Assembly (NCBI GenBank): GCA_018902545.1
Contig: JAHIQM010000005.1
Location: forward strand, 124,001-188,000
Length of the DNA stretch: 64,000 nucleotides
Reading direction: 5' to 3'
Source of the DNA: Pseudomonadota bacterium
GTDB taxonomy: Bacteria; Desulfobacterota; Desulfovibrionia; Desulfovibrionales; Desulfomicrobiaceae
Shown here: piece by piece, positions 36,900-44,883 of the stretch
Numbering within the stretch: the first letter of the stretch is position 1
Layout of the letters: the number at the start of each line of letters is the position of its first letter
Notes under the pieces: generated by a model
Told to the model about the DNA's origin: nothing
The model's database searches: none
The model's input: the letters and a program-made list of their open reading frames with translations, nothing else
Translations under genes and position numbers: made by a program

Positions 36900-38429
36900 C
36901 TATTCTTTCCCCTCTTGGCCGCCCTTGACCTTTTTTTGAGTGGTGAGCCATTCGTTGAGTTCCATGATCTCCTTGGTGATGTGGTATCGACCGTTGGCGA
37001 ATACCCCGTAATCTCCACCCCCGGCCATAGCTGAAGCAAAGCGGATATGGTTCGCATAAAACAGCCAGATGTCGCTCCAGCGCCTTTCGATCGCCTCATC
37101 AAACGGACTCCCTCCCGCCAGATGGTTGACAGCGTACCCGCTTTTCCAAATGTCTGTCATGATTTTAGTCGCTTCCAAGGTGTCCGCGTTGGTTGTCTGA
37201 ACCGTCTGCTCAAAGCGCTCCCAGAACACGTCCACCCAGGCGCTGCCGTGACAGGAACGGCAAACGGTTGACATGTTCTCTTTGCGCTCGGCCATTGTCG
37301 ACGCATTGATCAGAAAATCTTTGGCGGTCGTTCCATCAAAGTTGGTCGGTAGCGGCAGCCCTTCGTCATTGCGAATAATGCTCGTATCCGGGGAAACGGG
37401 ATGCGGATGGGCGTAGATCAGCCCAAAAATCCGCCACGGCAACCGATCCGTCATCTGGTGCGTCCGCGGCACAATTTCGTTTCCGGCCGGGTCCGCCAAC
37501 AGGCTGACATGACAGCTTGCGCAGGTGGGCGCGGTGAAATCCTCGCCCACGGTCCACGGGACGTTCGTGAAGTTCCATTCCTTGCCGTGGGTAGAAAACA
37601 TGTTCCCATGGCGACTGGCGGAATAAACCTTGTAAGCCGGGACGTCGGGGCCAACGTGGCATTTTTTGCAAGTATAGGGCTGTCTGGCCATTTCGATGGA
37701 AAACTGATGCCGGTTGTGGCAGGCTCCGCAGGTCCCCAAACTGTCATCCGTATTCTTCCGGCCTACGCCCTGGTTCGGCCAGCCGTTCACCACCGGAAAA
37801 TCCATCAAACCGTGGAGGGTGTCCCGTTCCTTGAAGCCCATGACCTCCAGTTTTGTTCCATGACAGTGCAGGCAGGACTCAGCCTGGGTTAACGGGTCGG
37901 CTGGGGTGAAATCGAGCTGCTGTCCTTTGCGCGCAACCCGGCCTTCGATAGTCCTGGCCAGATCCATGTAAAGGGGATTTTCAACAAGATTGCCTCGGGC
38001 GTGGGCCATCAGGTTGCGCGAGAACTGATCGGCTTCCTGCGTATGGCAGGTGGCGCAGTCTTTAGGGCTGACAGCCGTGTGCACTTCATATCCGCCGTGA
38101 TCGAAGGTCCCGGCATGGGCCTCGGCCCGCTGGGTGTGGCACTCGGCGCAGCCCACAGCCACGTTCAGGAAACGCTCCGGGATCTCCTTGCTTGAGACCT
38201 TCAACCCCAACCCCTGGACTTGCATCGCCTCACCAGGGGTGATCCGGGAGTGTCGACTTTGCCGCCAAGCCGAAACTATCCCGGGATGCAATTCTTCATG
38301 ACAGGAGAGACAATCCTGGGAGTCACTGCTGACCGGGACTGACTCCAATTCCACGAGCCCCGCATTGGACAGGGAAACCATTCCCGCGGCCACCGTCGCC
38401 AACAGCAAGACCATTACGCGGTTTAGCAT
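36900..38429 (-). CDS. octaheme c-type cytochrome, HAO-like
   Basis: A 509-residue periplasmic cytochrome with a signal peptide (about 1-23) and eight CxxCH motifs at Cys 40, 94, 125, 186, 234, 254, 303 and 390. Number, spacing and the C-terminal WLFYANHIRFASAMAGGGDY region resemble hydroxylamine oxidoreductase-type octahemes. Non-nitrifier members of that group reduce nitrite or hydroxylamine, or act on other N or S compounds. I start it at 38429, with AGAGGTG upstream, rather than 60 bases earlier. No membrane quinol oxidase lies next to it. Perfect 17-bp inverted repeats flank the gene closely. HAO-like is my call; octaheme nitrite or tetrathionate reductase is less likely. Confidence 0.88.
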   Translation of the reverse strand: MLNRVMVLLLATVAAGMVSLSNAGLVELESVPVSSDSQDCLSCHEELHPGIVSAWRQSRHSRITPGEAMQVQGLGLKVSSKEIPERFLNVAVGCAECHTQRAEAHAGTFDHGGYEVHTAVSPKDCATCHTQEADQFSRNLMAHARGNLVENPLYMDLARTIEGRVARKGQQLDFTPADPLTQAESCLHCHGTKLEVMGFKERDTLHGLMDFPVVNGWPNQGVGRKNTDDSLGTCGACHNRHQFSIEMARQPYTCKKCHVGPDVPAYKVYSASRHGNMFSTHGKEWNFTNVPWTVGEDFTAPTCASCHVSLLADPAGNEIVPRTHQMTDRLPWRIFGLIYAHPHPVSPDTSIIRNDEGLPLPTNFDGTTAKDFLINASTMAERKENMSTVCRSCHGSAWVDVFWERFEQTVQTTNADTLEATKIMTDIWKSGYAVNHLAGGSPFDEAIERRWSDIWLFYANHIRFASAMAGGGDYGVFANGRYHITKEIMELNEWLTTQKKVKGGQEGKE

Positions 38430-38501
38430 GTAACACCTCTCATGACGTGTCTTCGTTATTGGAGCGTTTGCGAAAAAGGCGAGGGTCAAAAAAGGCGAGG
38501 G

Positions 38502-38518
38502 TCAGATCTTGAATCTTG
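38502..38518 (-). repeat. right 17-bp inverted repeat flanking the octaheme gene
   Basis: TCAGATCTTGAATCTTG, preceded by two GGCGAGGGTCA words. It lies 73 bases upstream of the cytochrome start codon. Confidence 0.9.
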
Positions 38519-38562
38519 CCTTCATCCAGCTCTTTCTTCCTAACTAAAATTTTCTGTGATGA

Positions 38563-38607
38563 TGCTACAAGAGAAGCCGTGAAAACCGCAAGTGCTTCCT
38601 TTGTCAT
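38563..38607 (-). repeat. copy D of the MTKE element, reversed
   Basis: On the minus strand this reads MTKEALAVFTASLVA and the frame stays open toward the cytochrome gene for about 55 codons. It is the only copy on the minus strand. Confidence 0.6.
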
Positions 38608-38627
38608 ACGAGCAAAGGGGGCACATG

Positions 38628-38759
38628 AGCAAAGGGGTCACCCATCAAAAGGACCGAGGTCAAGAGAAAGTACTCCCATGGGCCAGAAAATCAGGTTTTC
38701 TCGCCTCGGACTAAACTACTTGATAATACCTTAAATTTCTTTGCTTTCTGCCTTTCTCG
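38628..38759 (+). repeat. 132-bp direct repeat, left copy
   Basis: Begins AGCAAAGGGGTCACCC and ends TTTCTGCCTTTCTCG. It matches 43853-43984 at 122 of 132 positions without gaps, in the same orientation. The two copies enclose the Crp, AprB-like, AprA-like and DASS genes. Confidence 0.92.
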
Positions 38760-39151
38760 TGAGGCAAAGGGGTCAAATCTTCTTTTGATAAACCTTGGCA
38801 CCAAGCACCAAGGGGATCACCCATTGGGATCTAACCCGCCGGAGCAACCCCGCCGTATAACGCCAGCCAGATAATCTTCGATCCCACGCCATGTCCGAAG
38901 TGTTGTTACAGAGTTACTGCTCTCATGGTTGTGAACCAACCTCGGAAACATTCGTGGATATGAAACAGAAGATTATTCCGTCTTTAAGTGCATTAAGTGC
39001 AGATGTCCTGGAGGAGTTTGAAAAAGAAAGCGTCACCTATTCTCGAATCTAGGATAGATTTTCCATTTATATATGGGCAACGTTCAGGTAGTTAAGAAGC
39101 ATTGGTTATGAGTTTTGCAGTGTTCTTGGGAAGAACTACGCTAACAGAACT
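38760..39151. other. 392-bp gap without a supported gene
   Basis: Contains degenerate GGGGTCAAATCTT and GGGATCTAACCC words like those near the other repeats. A 30-codon ORF at 38960-39052 (MKQKIIPSLSALSADVLEEF then EKESVTYSRI) may be the tail of a lost gene. Nothing else is visible. Confidence 0.5.
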
Positions 39152-39841
39152 TCACAATTCAACCATTTTAAGTAATCGTAAAGGGTTAAGTACGGTTATC
39201 TGCCTGCCTTTGACTATGATTATACCTTCCGCTTGATAGTTCTTGAGGAGTTCGCTGACGGTCTGCTGCGTTGAGCCAACCATTGATGCGAGTTGCTCCT
39301 GGGTCAGCTTCAGGGGAATAGTCAGGGGGCGTTGCCAGCCGGACTCGTCTGGTATGTATTCGTGGCAGAGATAGGCGAGGAGTTTGGCTAACCTTGTGCC
39401 AACGGTGCAAACCATCAGGCTGCCCGCAATTTCTCCGAGGTACCGCAGTCGGCGTCCCAATGTCCGGATGACTTGTCGTGCGGCAAGATAATTTTCAGCC
39501 AGAAAACGTTCAAAATCAGCACCAGACATTTCATAGACGATACATGGAGACAGCGCTTGGGCGTTGGCCTTGCGGTTTTCTCCGTCCATGACTTCAGCCA
39601 GTCCGAAGAGTTCACCGGACCGACGCAAGAAAAATATTGGCTCCTTTCCACACGGAGCTATCTGAAAAATTTTAATCAAGCCGGATTCGAGATAAAAACA
39701 GCTCTCTCCTGGGTCCTCTTCGAAAAAAATCATGTCCTTTTTTTGAAGGACACGTCTGCGTGCCCCAGACAAAAAACTCCTCCGCTCCTTCTCCAGGCCT
39801 TCAAAAAAATCATCTTCACCCAGATGCCAGTGCCTCTCCAT
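39152..39841 (-). CDS. Crp/Fnr-family transcriptional regulator
   Basis: A 229-residue regulator with a cyclic-nucleotide-type sensor domain (IFFEEDPGESCFYLESGLIK, GELFGLAEVMDGENR) and a winged HTH (LTQEQLASMVGSTQQTVSELL). There is no N-terminal Cys cluster as in oxygen-sensing FNR, so it more likely binds a small ligand or a haem. Start at 39841 follows a GGAG; a GTG 18 bases upstream is less likely. It follows the AprB-like gene on the same strand after a terminator-like hairpin, so it is the natural candidate regulator of the transporter/reductase operon. Confidence 0.9.
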   Translation of the reverse strand: MERHWHLGEDDFFEGLEKERRSFLSGARRRVLQKKDMIFFEEDPGESCFYLESGLIKIFQIAPCGKEPIFFLRRSGELFGLAEVMDGENRKANAQALSPCIVYEMSGADFERFLAENYLAARQVIRTLGRRLRYLGEIAGSLMVCTVGTRLAKLLAYLCHEYIPDESGWQRPLTIPLKLTQEQLASMVGSTQQTVSELLKNYQAEGIIIVKGRQITVLNPLRLLKMVEL

Positions 39842-39887
39842 GGGATATCTCCATGACACAATTGCCGGTTTGCTTGAAGAGTAGCGA

Positions 39888-39927
39888 AAGGCGGCCTACG
39901 TGTCGACGTGGATACGGAAGCCGCCTT
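39888..39927 (-). terminator. hairpin between the AprB-like and Crp genes
   Basis: AAGGCGGC and GCCGCCTT form an 8-bp stem around a 24-base loop that itself holds an ACGT-GTCG-ACGT palindrome. There is only a short T-run on the minus strand, so termination may be partial. Confidence 0.55.
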
Positions 39928-39941
39928 CATGCTGTTATTAG

Positions 39942-40268
39942 CTATTTGTCCATTCTGTTCCGGTATTTGTAGGTTTCTTCCTTGCCATTGATGTCCACAC
40001 ATTTCCAGGTGATGGTATTGGAACCCATAATTGGTTTTAGTGAGGCCTTATGGTAGCCGATCTGATACGGCACCCTCGTTTCTATTGCTTTAGTTGGGCA
40101 GGCTTTGGTGCAGGACATGCAATCCCAGCAGTCGCCGGCAAAACGCACATACGCCTTGTTGGTTCGAGGATCGACGGCCATCAGGTCGCCGGGACACGCC
40201 TCTTCACATTTAGATTCAGGCAACCCTTCACAACCGTTGCATTTGTTCAGATTTACGCGTGGGGGCAT
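39942..40268 (-). CDS. AprB-like ferredoxin subunit (two [4Fe-4S])
   Basis: A 108-residue iron-sulfur protein. CNGCEGLPESKC and CEEACPGDLMAVD match the unusual first cluster loop of APS reductase beta subunit, and CWDCMSCTKACPTKAIE gives the second cluster. True AprB is about 150-165 residues and has a long tail that wraps round AprA; here the tail is cut to about 40 residues (IMGSNTITWKCVDINGKEE region). AAAGGAGG precedes the ATG at 40268, 20 bases after the AprA-like stop. It should pass electrons to or from the AprA-like flavin. It is not the main APS reductase subunit. Confidence 0.87.
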   Translation of the reverse strand: MPPRVNLNKCNGCEGLPESKCEEACPGDLMAVDPRTNKAYVRFAGDCWDCMSCTKACPTKAIETRVPYQIGYHKASLKPIMGSNTITWKCVDINGKEETYKYRNRMDK

Positions 40269-40288
40269 AATTATCCTCCTTTGATGTT

Positions 40289-42079
40289 TTAGCTTTTGAA
40301 TCGTTCGCCGGGTACGAGTTGGACGTACGGGCGTGTAAAACACTCGACCTTTCCGGTGAGCGGGTCGCGACGAGTTTCGATGAAACAATCAAAATTTTCG
40401 TCGTCACGTTCTGGGTAATCGGTACGAGTCTGCCAACCCGCCCAACGTGTTTCCTTGCGCCCCTTGAGGTGATGAACCACAGCTTCGGCAACATCTACTC
40501 TGTCCATGGTCTCATTCGCCTGCATGAGTTCGTGCAGATCCGCAACCTTGAGGTATTTGAACTGGTCTTGAAGAATAGCAATGTGCTTGAGGGCGTAGTC
40601 CAGGCGTTCTTCGTTGGTTCGGTAGAACTGGGATGATCCGCCAGCGTATTCATCCATTAGACGCTGAAGTCGGTCTTTCATGGCTCGGGGGGCGATGCCA
40701 TCATAATCTCCGCCACGGAACAGAGGCGCGTAGACTCGTTCGAGCTCAATGCGTATCTGCTCTTCGTCCAGATCTTTTGGCAGAGAAATCTGATTTTCAT
40801 CCATGTACTTAATGGCACCGCGGGCAGCTATTTTGCCTTCTGCAGCACATCCACCCACGAATTTGTTCGGGTTTCCACCGGCGGTTTCACCTGCGGCGAA
40901 CAGTCCGGGCATGGTGGTCATACGGTCCAGGTTGACCCAGAATCCACCCATGGTGTGGCCGCCCATTATGTAGGGGTCGGAACCGAATATCTCAATGGGC
41001 TCCTTGGTTGGATCCTGCCCGCGAGCTGCGAGAAAGAGAACGAAGGATGGACGTTCGTTGAGATAGTCACACATCATTCGCCAGTTTGTCTCTTTATCCA
41101 TCCCGCGCGTGTCGCAGTACGTCGGCCCTCGACCTTGAAGCCATTCTTCCATAGGTGCATTAGCTCTTATATACCGGGGTGCAGAGTCGCCACCAAGGTG
41201 CTTGTAACGCACTTCCATAATTTTTTCATCTTTACAGTTGATGATTGGAGCCTTGTATCCTACTGAAATTGTATCAACAGGGCCGCAAAAATCTTTCGTT
41301 CTAGTGGCAACCCAGCGCTGTTCCAGGCTGGTAAGCTCAACACCATGGCGAAAACCCATAGCGTATCCTGATCCAACACAATAAGGACACATCCAAATCT
41401 GTGCGCCGGAATCAGTTGAATCTGCTGTGTATGATTTATATAGAGTTCCAGCACCGCCTGTAGAATTGACTGTCGCTTTAGAGCGGAAAACGTAGAAATC
41501 ACCAGTGCGAACATGTATGCCCATTGCACCAATGCAATATCCTTCACCGTCCTTGAGCAGACCTGTAGCGGCAATGCGGTTATAGACGTCGGCACCGCAT
41601 TCGATGGCCTTTTCAGCCATGATGGGTTTCAGCTGTTCGCCGTGAATGGAAATATCCCATTTGCCCCGGTATCTCACCGATCCATCTTCCTCGCGCAGAA
41701 CGGGCAATCCCCAGCGTTCCAGGTCGTCAACGGCTTCGTTGAGCTCCTTGGCATTGGATAGGGCGAGATCTTCGCGCAACGGTCCGCCTCCGACTTGATC
41801 TCGAGACCAGCGGACCAGGTCTTCAGGCGTCTTTCCATTCGGAATGTATGTATTGATGGCATCCATTCCGGCGGAGCATGCGCCGGAACGCATGATTTCG
41901 GCCTTTTCCATGATGACAACTTTCAGCTCAGGATTTATTTTCTTAGCTTCCACTGCAACGAAGCATCCGGCATTTCCGCCGCCAATAATCAGCAGATCGC
42001 AATCAACAATAATGGTTTTTACGTCGTCCACGCTCTTGGGCCGAAAGTCGATGGCCCGTTTTGCAGGTATGTTTGCCAT
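40289..42079 (-). CDS. AprA-like FAD-dependent oxidoreductase of unknown substrate
   Basis: A 596-residue flavoprotein of the APS reductase/fumarate reductase superfamily. The FAD motif is LLIIGGGNAGCF (29-40); RSGACSAGMDAINTY and EQRWVATRTKDFCGPV match the AprA-specific segments. By alignment with A. fulgidus AprA, Trp 229, Arg 260 and His 375 correspond to W234, R265 and H398 near the flavin. The next pair, Phe277-Leu278, thought to contact the APS adenine, is Ser-Val here. It is about 70 residues shorter than AprA at the C-terminus. It follows the DASS gene by 25 bases and precedes the AprB-like gene. A different imported substrate is my inference. Confidence 0.87.
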   Translation of the reverse strand: MANIPAKRAIDFRPKSVDDVKTIIVDCDLLIIGGGNAGCFVAVEAKKINPELKVVIMEKAEIMRSGACSAGMDAINTYIPNGKTPEDLVRWSRDQVGGGPLREDLALSNAKELNEAVDDLERWGLPVLREEDGSVRYRGKWDISIHGEQLKPIMAEKAIECGADVYNRIAATGLLKDGEGYCIGAMGIHVRTGDFYVFRSKATVNSTGGAGTLYKSYTADSTDSGAQIWMCPYCVGSGYAMGFRHGVELTSLEQRWVATRTKDFCGPVDTISVGYKAPIINCKDEKIMEVRYKHLGGDSAPRYIRANAPMEEWLQGRGPTYCDTRGMDKETNWRMMCDYLNERPSFVLFLAARGQDPTKEPIEIFGSDPYIMGGHTMGGFWVNLDRMTTMPGLFAAGETAGGNPNKFVGGCAAEGKIAARGAIKYMDENQISLPKDLDEEQIRIELERVYAPLFRGGDYDGIAPRAMKDRLQRLMDEYAGGSSQFYRTNEERLDYALKHIAILQDQFKYLKVADLHELMQANETMDRVDVAEAVVHHLKGRKETRWAGWQTRTDYPERDDENFDCFIETRRDPLTGKVECFTRPYVQLVPGERFKS

Positions 42080-42104
42080 AATTTTGTCCTTCTTAATGTT
42101 AAGG

Positions 42105-43652
42105 TTAGAACGGCCAAGGTGCGGTCGGGTCCCAAACAGGGATGCCTAAAAATGCATACCACGGAGCCATAACCAGTAACCCATAAGCAATTGCAATAAG
42201 GATGCAAACCCAGCCAGATTTGGCGTAGTCGGCCACGGAAAATTCATCCGATCCGGATGCAATGACTGCGGCAGTAATTTGGGTGGGAAGTAAATAGGCG
42301 AATGTATCGGTATCGCATACAAGTAGCGTAAACGCCACTGGGTGCACTCCGAGTTTAGGTGCCATTGCGAAGATTACAGGAGCTAGCATGGCTATTGCAG
42401 CTACATTTGAGAGCATTCCGATGCGGATGATGTGCGTTCCAACCATGAGTGCCAGTACGGCCTGCCACCAGTTCATATCCAAGACAAACGTGTGAATGTG
42501 GTGAGCAAGAAAGTCGGCAAGGCCGGATATTGTCATTGCTGATGTCATGGTGATGGCTCCTCCAAGCAACAGGAAGGTGCCCCAAATAGTGCGTTGCTGG
42601 ATCGCCTTCCAAGAGCAGGGAGTAATGCCGGGAATAAACAGAAACAAAATGCCGATGAGTCCAATGACGCCGAGTTGGTGATTGTGCAGTTCCATAATGG
42701 GACTGCCCTTGCCGGTCATGAAGAGAAAGGCGACGAGAACGAAAATACCGAGCAGAACCCACTCCGCCTTGCCCATGGGTCCAAGTTCTTTGTACTCTTT
42801 ATGGATGGCTTCGTGCCCACCACCGACGCTCACGCCTTTGGTCTTGAAATGGTATTTCACCCACCATTGGGTCAGTACGAACATGCCTAGGTAGGGAAAC
42901 TGGAGCAACATCCAGTCAAGGTACCCCAGATTACTGTATCCGTTCGCGTCGAATATGCCCAACATGATCATGTTTGGCAGATGTGCTGTCATGATAAACA
43001 CACCGCAAATCATAGTGCCGTATACCAGGGATTGAATGACGATGGCCTTGCGAGCTTCGCGTTCTCGTGGCGTATCCCCCATCAAGTTCGTGATACCTTT
43101 TACCACAGGAAGCAATGTTGCAGCGCGGGCGTTGGCCGCTGGAATGAGAAACGCCAGGATGATGTTGACGAAGAACATCCCCCAGATGACTCGTCCGACG
43201 GTCGACGCCTTGATTTTATCAAGGATGCCGAGTGCGATACGTCGGTCTAACCGGATAAGCTGCATAATCGCACCGACAAAGAACGCGAACAAACAAAGCC
43301 ATACGACATGTTTGGTGAAGCCTGAAAACACAATGTCCATGGGTGGCTTGCCTTTCACGTAGGGAATGCCTTCGGTCAGGATGAGCAGTGTTGGCACACT
43401 GATGCCGGTTATACCCACGGGCATGGCTTCGCTTACCCACATGATCGATGCCCAGACAACGATAGCTAAGACAGCCATGCCGTTGTCATTCAGTCCCTCC
43501 GGATTGGGCAGTACTTGCCAGATAAGGAAAAAGAACACCCAGGCGGCGACGAACCCCCCCAATGATTTGACAGGACTTTTCCCGCATTCCTCAAGGTTGC
43601 CGAGGATGTAACCGGTCAGTCCATTCCTGGCTTTTGGCAGAATTTTCTCCAT
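42105..43652 (-). CDS. DASS/SLC13-family anion symporter
   Basis: A 515-residue transporter with about 11-13 membrane segments. Family landmarks are AIVVWASIMWVSEAMPVGIT, the first hairpin AFLIPAANARAATLLPV (the place of the usual Ser-Asn-Thr), the second hairpin GMLSNVAAIAMLAPVIF, and LVCDTDTFAYLLPTQ. DASS proteins import di- and tricarboxylates, sulfate and related dianions, mostly with sodium. A near-perfect AAGGAGGTG site precedes the ATG. It is the first gene of the DASS/AprA-like/AprB-like operon, so it probably imports the reductase's substrate. The altered first hairpin could mean an unusual ligand. Confidence 0.9.
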   Translation of the reverse strand: MEKILPKARNGLTGYILGNLEECGKSPVKSLGGFVAAWVFFFLIWQVLPNPEGLNDNGMAVLAIVVWASIMWVSEAMPVGITGISVPTLLILTEGIPYVKGKPPMDIVFSGFTKHVVWLCLFAFFVGAIMQLIRLDRRIALGILDKIKASTVGRVIWGMFFVNIILAFLIPAANARAATLLPVVKGITNLMGDTPREREARKAIVIQSLVYGTMICGVFIMTAHLPNMIMLGIFDANGYSNLGYLDWMLLQFPYLGMFVLTQWWVKYHFKTKGVSVGGGHEAIHKEYKELGPMGKAEWVLLGIFVLVAFLFMTGKGSPIMELHNHQLGVIGLIGILFLFIPGITPCSWKAIQQRTIWGTFLLLGGAITMTSAMTISGLADFLAHHIHTFVLDMNWWQAVLALMVGTHIIRIGMLSNVAAIAMLAPVIFAMAPKLGVHPVAFTLLVCDTDTFAYLLPTQITAAVIASGSDEFSVADYAKSGWVCILIAIAYGLLVMAPWYAFLGIPVWDPTAPWPF

Positions 43653-43852
43653 GAAATCACCTCCTTCAAATTGTCAGAAACTGGGCCTCGTTTATGCAAC
43701 AAGCGTCCTTGTTGATACGATGCCTTATTTCAGAGCGAGGAGTTGTTTTCTATCGGAGCGACGATAAAAAAGTGAGATTCGTGGACGCGGATGTGACTCG
43801 CATGAATGGAGAGTTGAATTACGCGGACCCTAGCAAAGAGGCGTTACGCAAA

Positions 43853-43984
43853 AGCAAAGGGGTCACCCATCAAAAGGACCGAGGTCCAGAGAAAATTCTC
43901 CTGCGGGCCAGAAAATCAGGTTTTCTCGCCTCGGACAAAACTACTAGATAATACCTCAAATTTCTTTGCTTTCTGCCTTTTTCG
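43853..43984 (+). repeat. 132-bp direct repeat, right copy
   Basis: Ten mismatches and no gaps against 38628-38759. It lies in the 404-base gap upstream of the DASS gene, which has no supported gene otherwise; a GGGGTCAGATC word follows at 44021. Confidence 0.92.
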
Positions 43985-44068
43985 AAATATCAGCTTTGCA
44001 ATGTCGGCGAGCAAAGCCAGGGGTCAGATCGAAAGCGCCGGTAAACTTTTTGAAGGATGAGAAATAAC

Positions 44069-44680
44069 ATGCGACGTCCCCTTGATTTCCTCGCCTACAG
44101 CGTGGCGTTTCTGTCCGGCGGAGTACTGTTGGGGCTGCAAATTGTAGCCAGTCGAATACTGGCCCCGTATTTCGGCAATTCTGTTTATGTCTGGGGAAGC
44201 CTGATCAGCGTCTTTCTGCTGGGCCTCAGTATCGGCTACTGGCTCGGAGGCGTCCAGGCTGACAAACGTCCGAGTCTGGTGGTGCTGGCCAAGATACTGG
44301 CGACTGCTGCGGTTTGCATTCTGGTCCTTCCGCTAGTCTATCTGCCGGTCGGCAAGTACATCGCGGATCTTGGTCTTGAATTTCGGTTTTCCGTGCTCCT
44401 GATCAGCTTGCTGTTTTTTTTGGTGCCGTCGGTGCTCATGGGGATGGTTTCTCCTTTCGTGATCAAGTTGAGCGCCACTGGACTGGATGAAATAGGCCGA
44501 ACTGCTGGTCGTGTTTATGCGATCTCGACTTTGGGAAGCATTTCCGGAGCCATCGCTGTTTCGTTCTTTTTAATTCAATGGCTAGGAACTCGTGCAATAG
44601 TCGTTGTGCTCGGCATTATTCTTCTTGTTCTCGCTTTAATTTGTCTCGCTTTCGAAAGAAAATTTCGTGAGTCAATTTAA
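44069..44680 (+). CDS. stand-alone membrane domain of a spermidine-synthase-like protein
   Basis: A 203-residue protein with six or so membrane segments: FLSGGVLLGLQIVASRILAP, YVWGSLISVFLLGLSIGYWL, and RTAGRVYAISTLGSISGAIA. These are the hallmark motifs of the membrane half found fused to spermidine-synthase-like methyltransferase domains. Here the soluble half is absent and a stop follows directly, so it is either a natural single-domain form or a truncated gene. I chose the ATG at 44069 because AAGGAT lies about 10 bases upstream. It faces the opposite direction to its neighbours. Function unknown. Confidence 0.8.
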   Translation: MRRPLDFLAYSVAFLSGGVLLGLQIVASRILAPYFGNSVYVWGSLISVFLLGLSIGYWLGGVQADKRPSLVVLAKILATAAVCILVLPLVYLPVGKYIADLGLEFRFSVLLISLLFFLVPSVLMGMVSPFVIKLSATGLDEIGRTAGRVYAISTLGSISGAIAVSFFLIQWLGTRAIVVVLGIILLVLALICLAFERKFRESI

Positions 44681-44843
44681 AAACATCTGTAATTATCAAG
44701 TTAGTATTTTAACTTACGAATGTGATAGATTGGTCGAATTTATTTTGAAACCGGCAACGGATTTTGACATCATTCTACTCTAACAATCTGCGCCAAAAAA
44801 AAATTGATTCTGTAGCCCTCTCCAGCTGATGTTTCTCAGCGAT

Positions 44844-44870
44844 GCCTGTCCTGTATACATCAGGACAGGC
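44844..44870 (-). terminator. hairpin downstream of the His-rich/HupE operon
   Basis: GCCTGTCCTG and CAGGACAGGC form a perfect 10-bp stem with a 7-base loop, 14 bases after the stop at 44884. There is no clear U-tract on the minus strand, so its strength as a terminator is unsure. The 200 bases to the left hold nothing else. Confidence 0.6.
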
Positions 44871-44883
44871 GTGCTGATCTACA

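Noticed and set aside
36900-38429. MccA-type sulfite reductase or tetrathionate reductase assignment for the octaheme protein
   Set aside because: No CX15CH motif of MccA is present and the C-terminal region looks HAO-like; kept as a less likely alternative only.
39942-42079. The organism's dissimilatory APS reductase (aprBA)
   Set aside because: Both subunits are too short, the expected adenine-contact Phe-Leu is Ser-Val, and the setting is with a DASS transporter, not sat or qmo genes.
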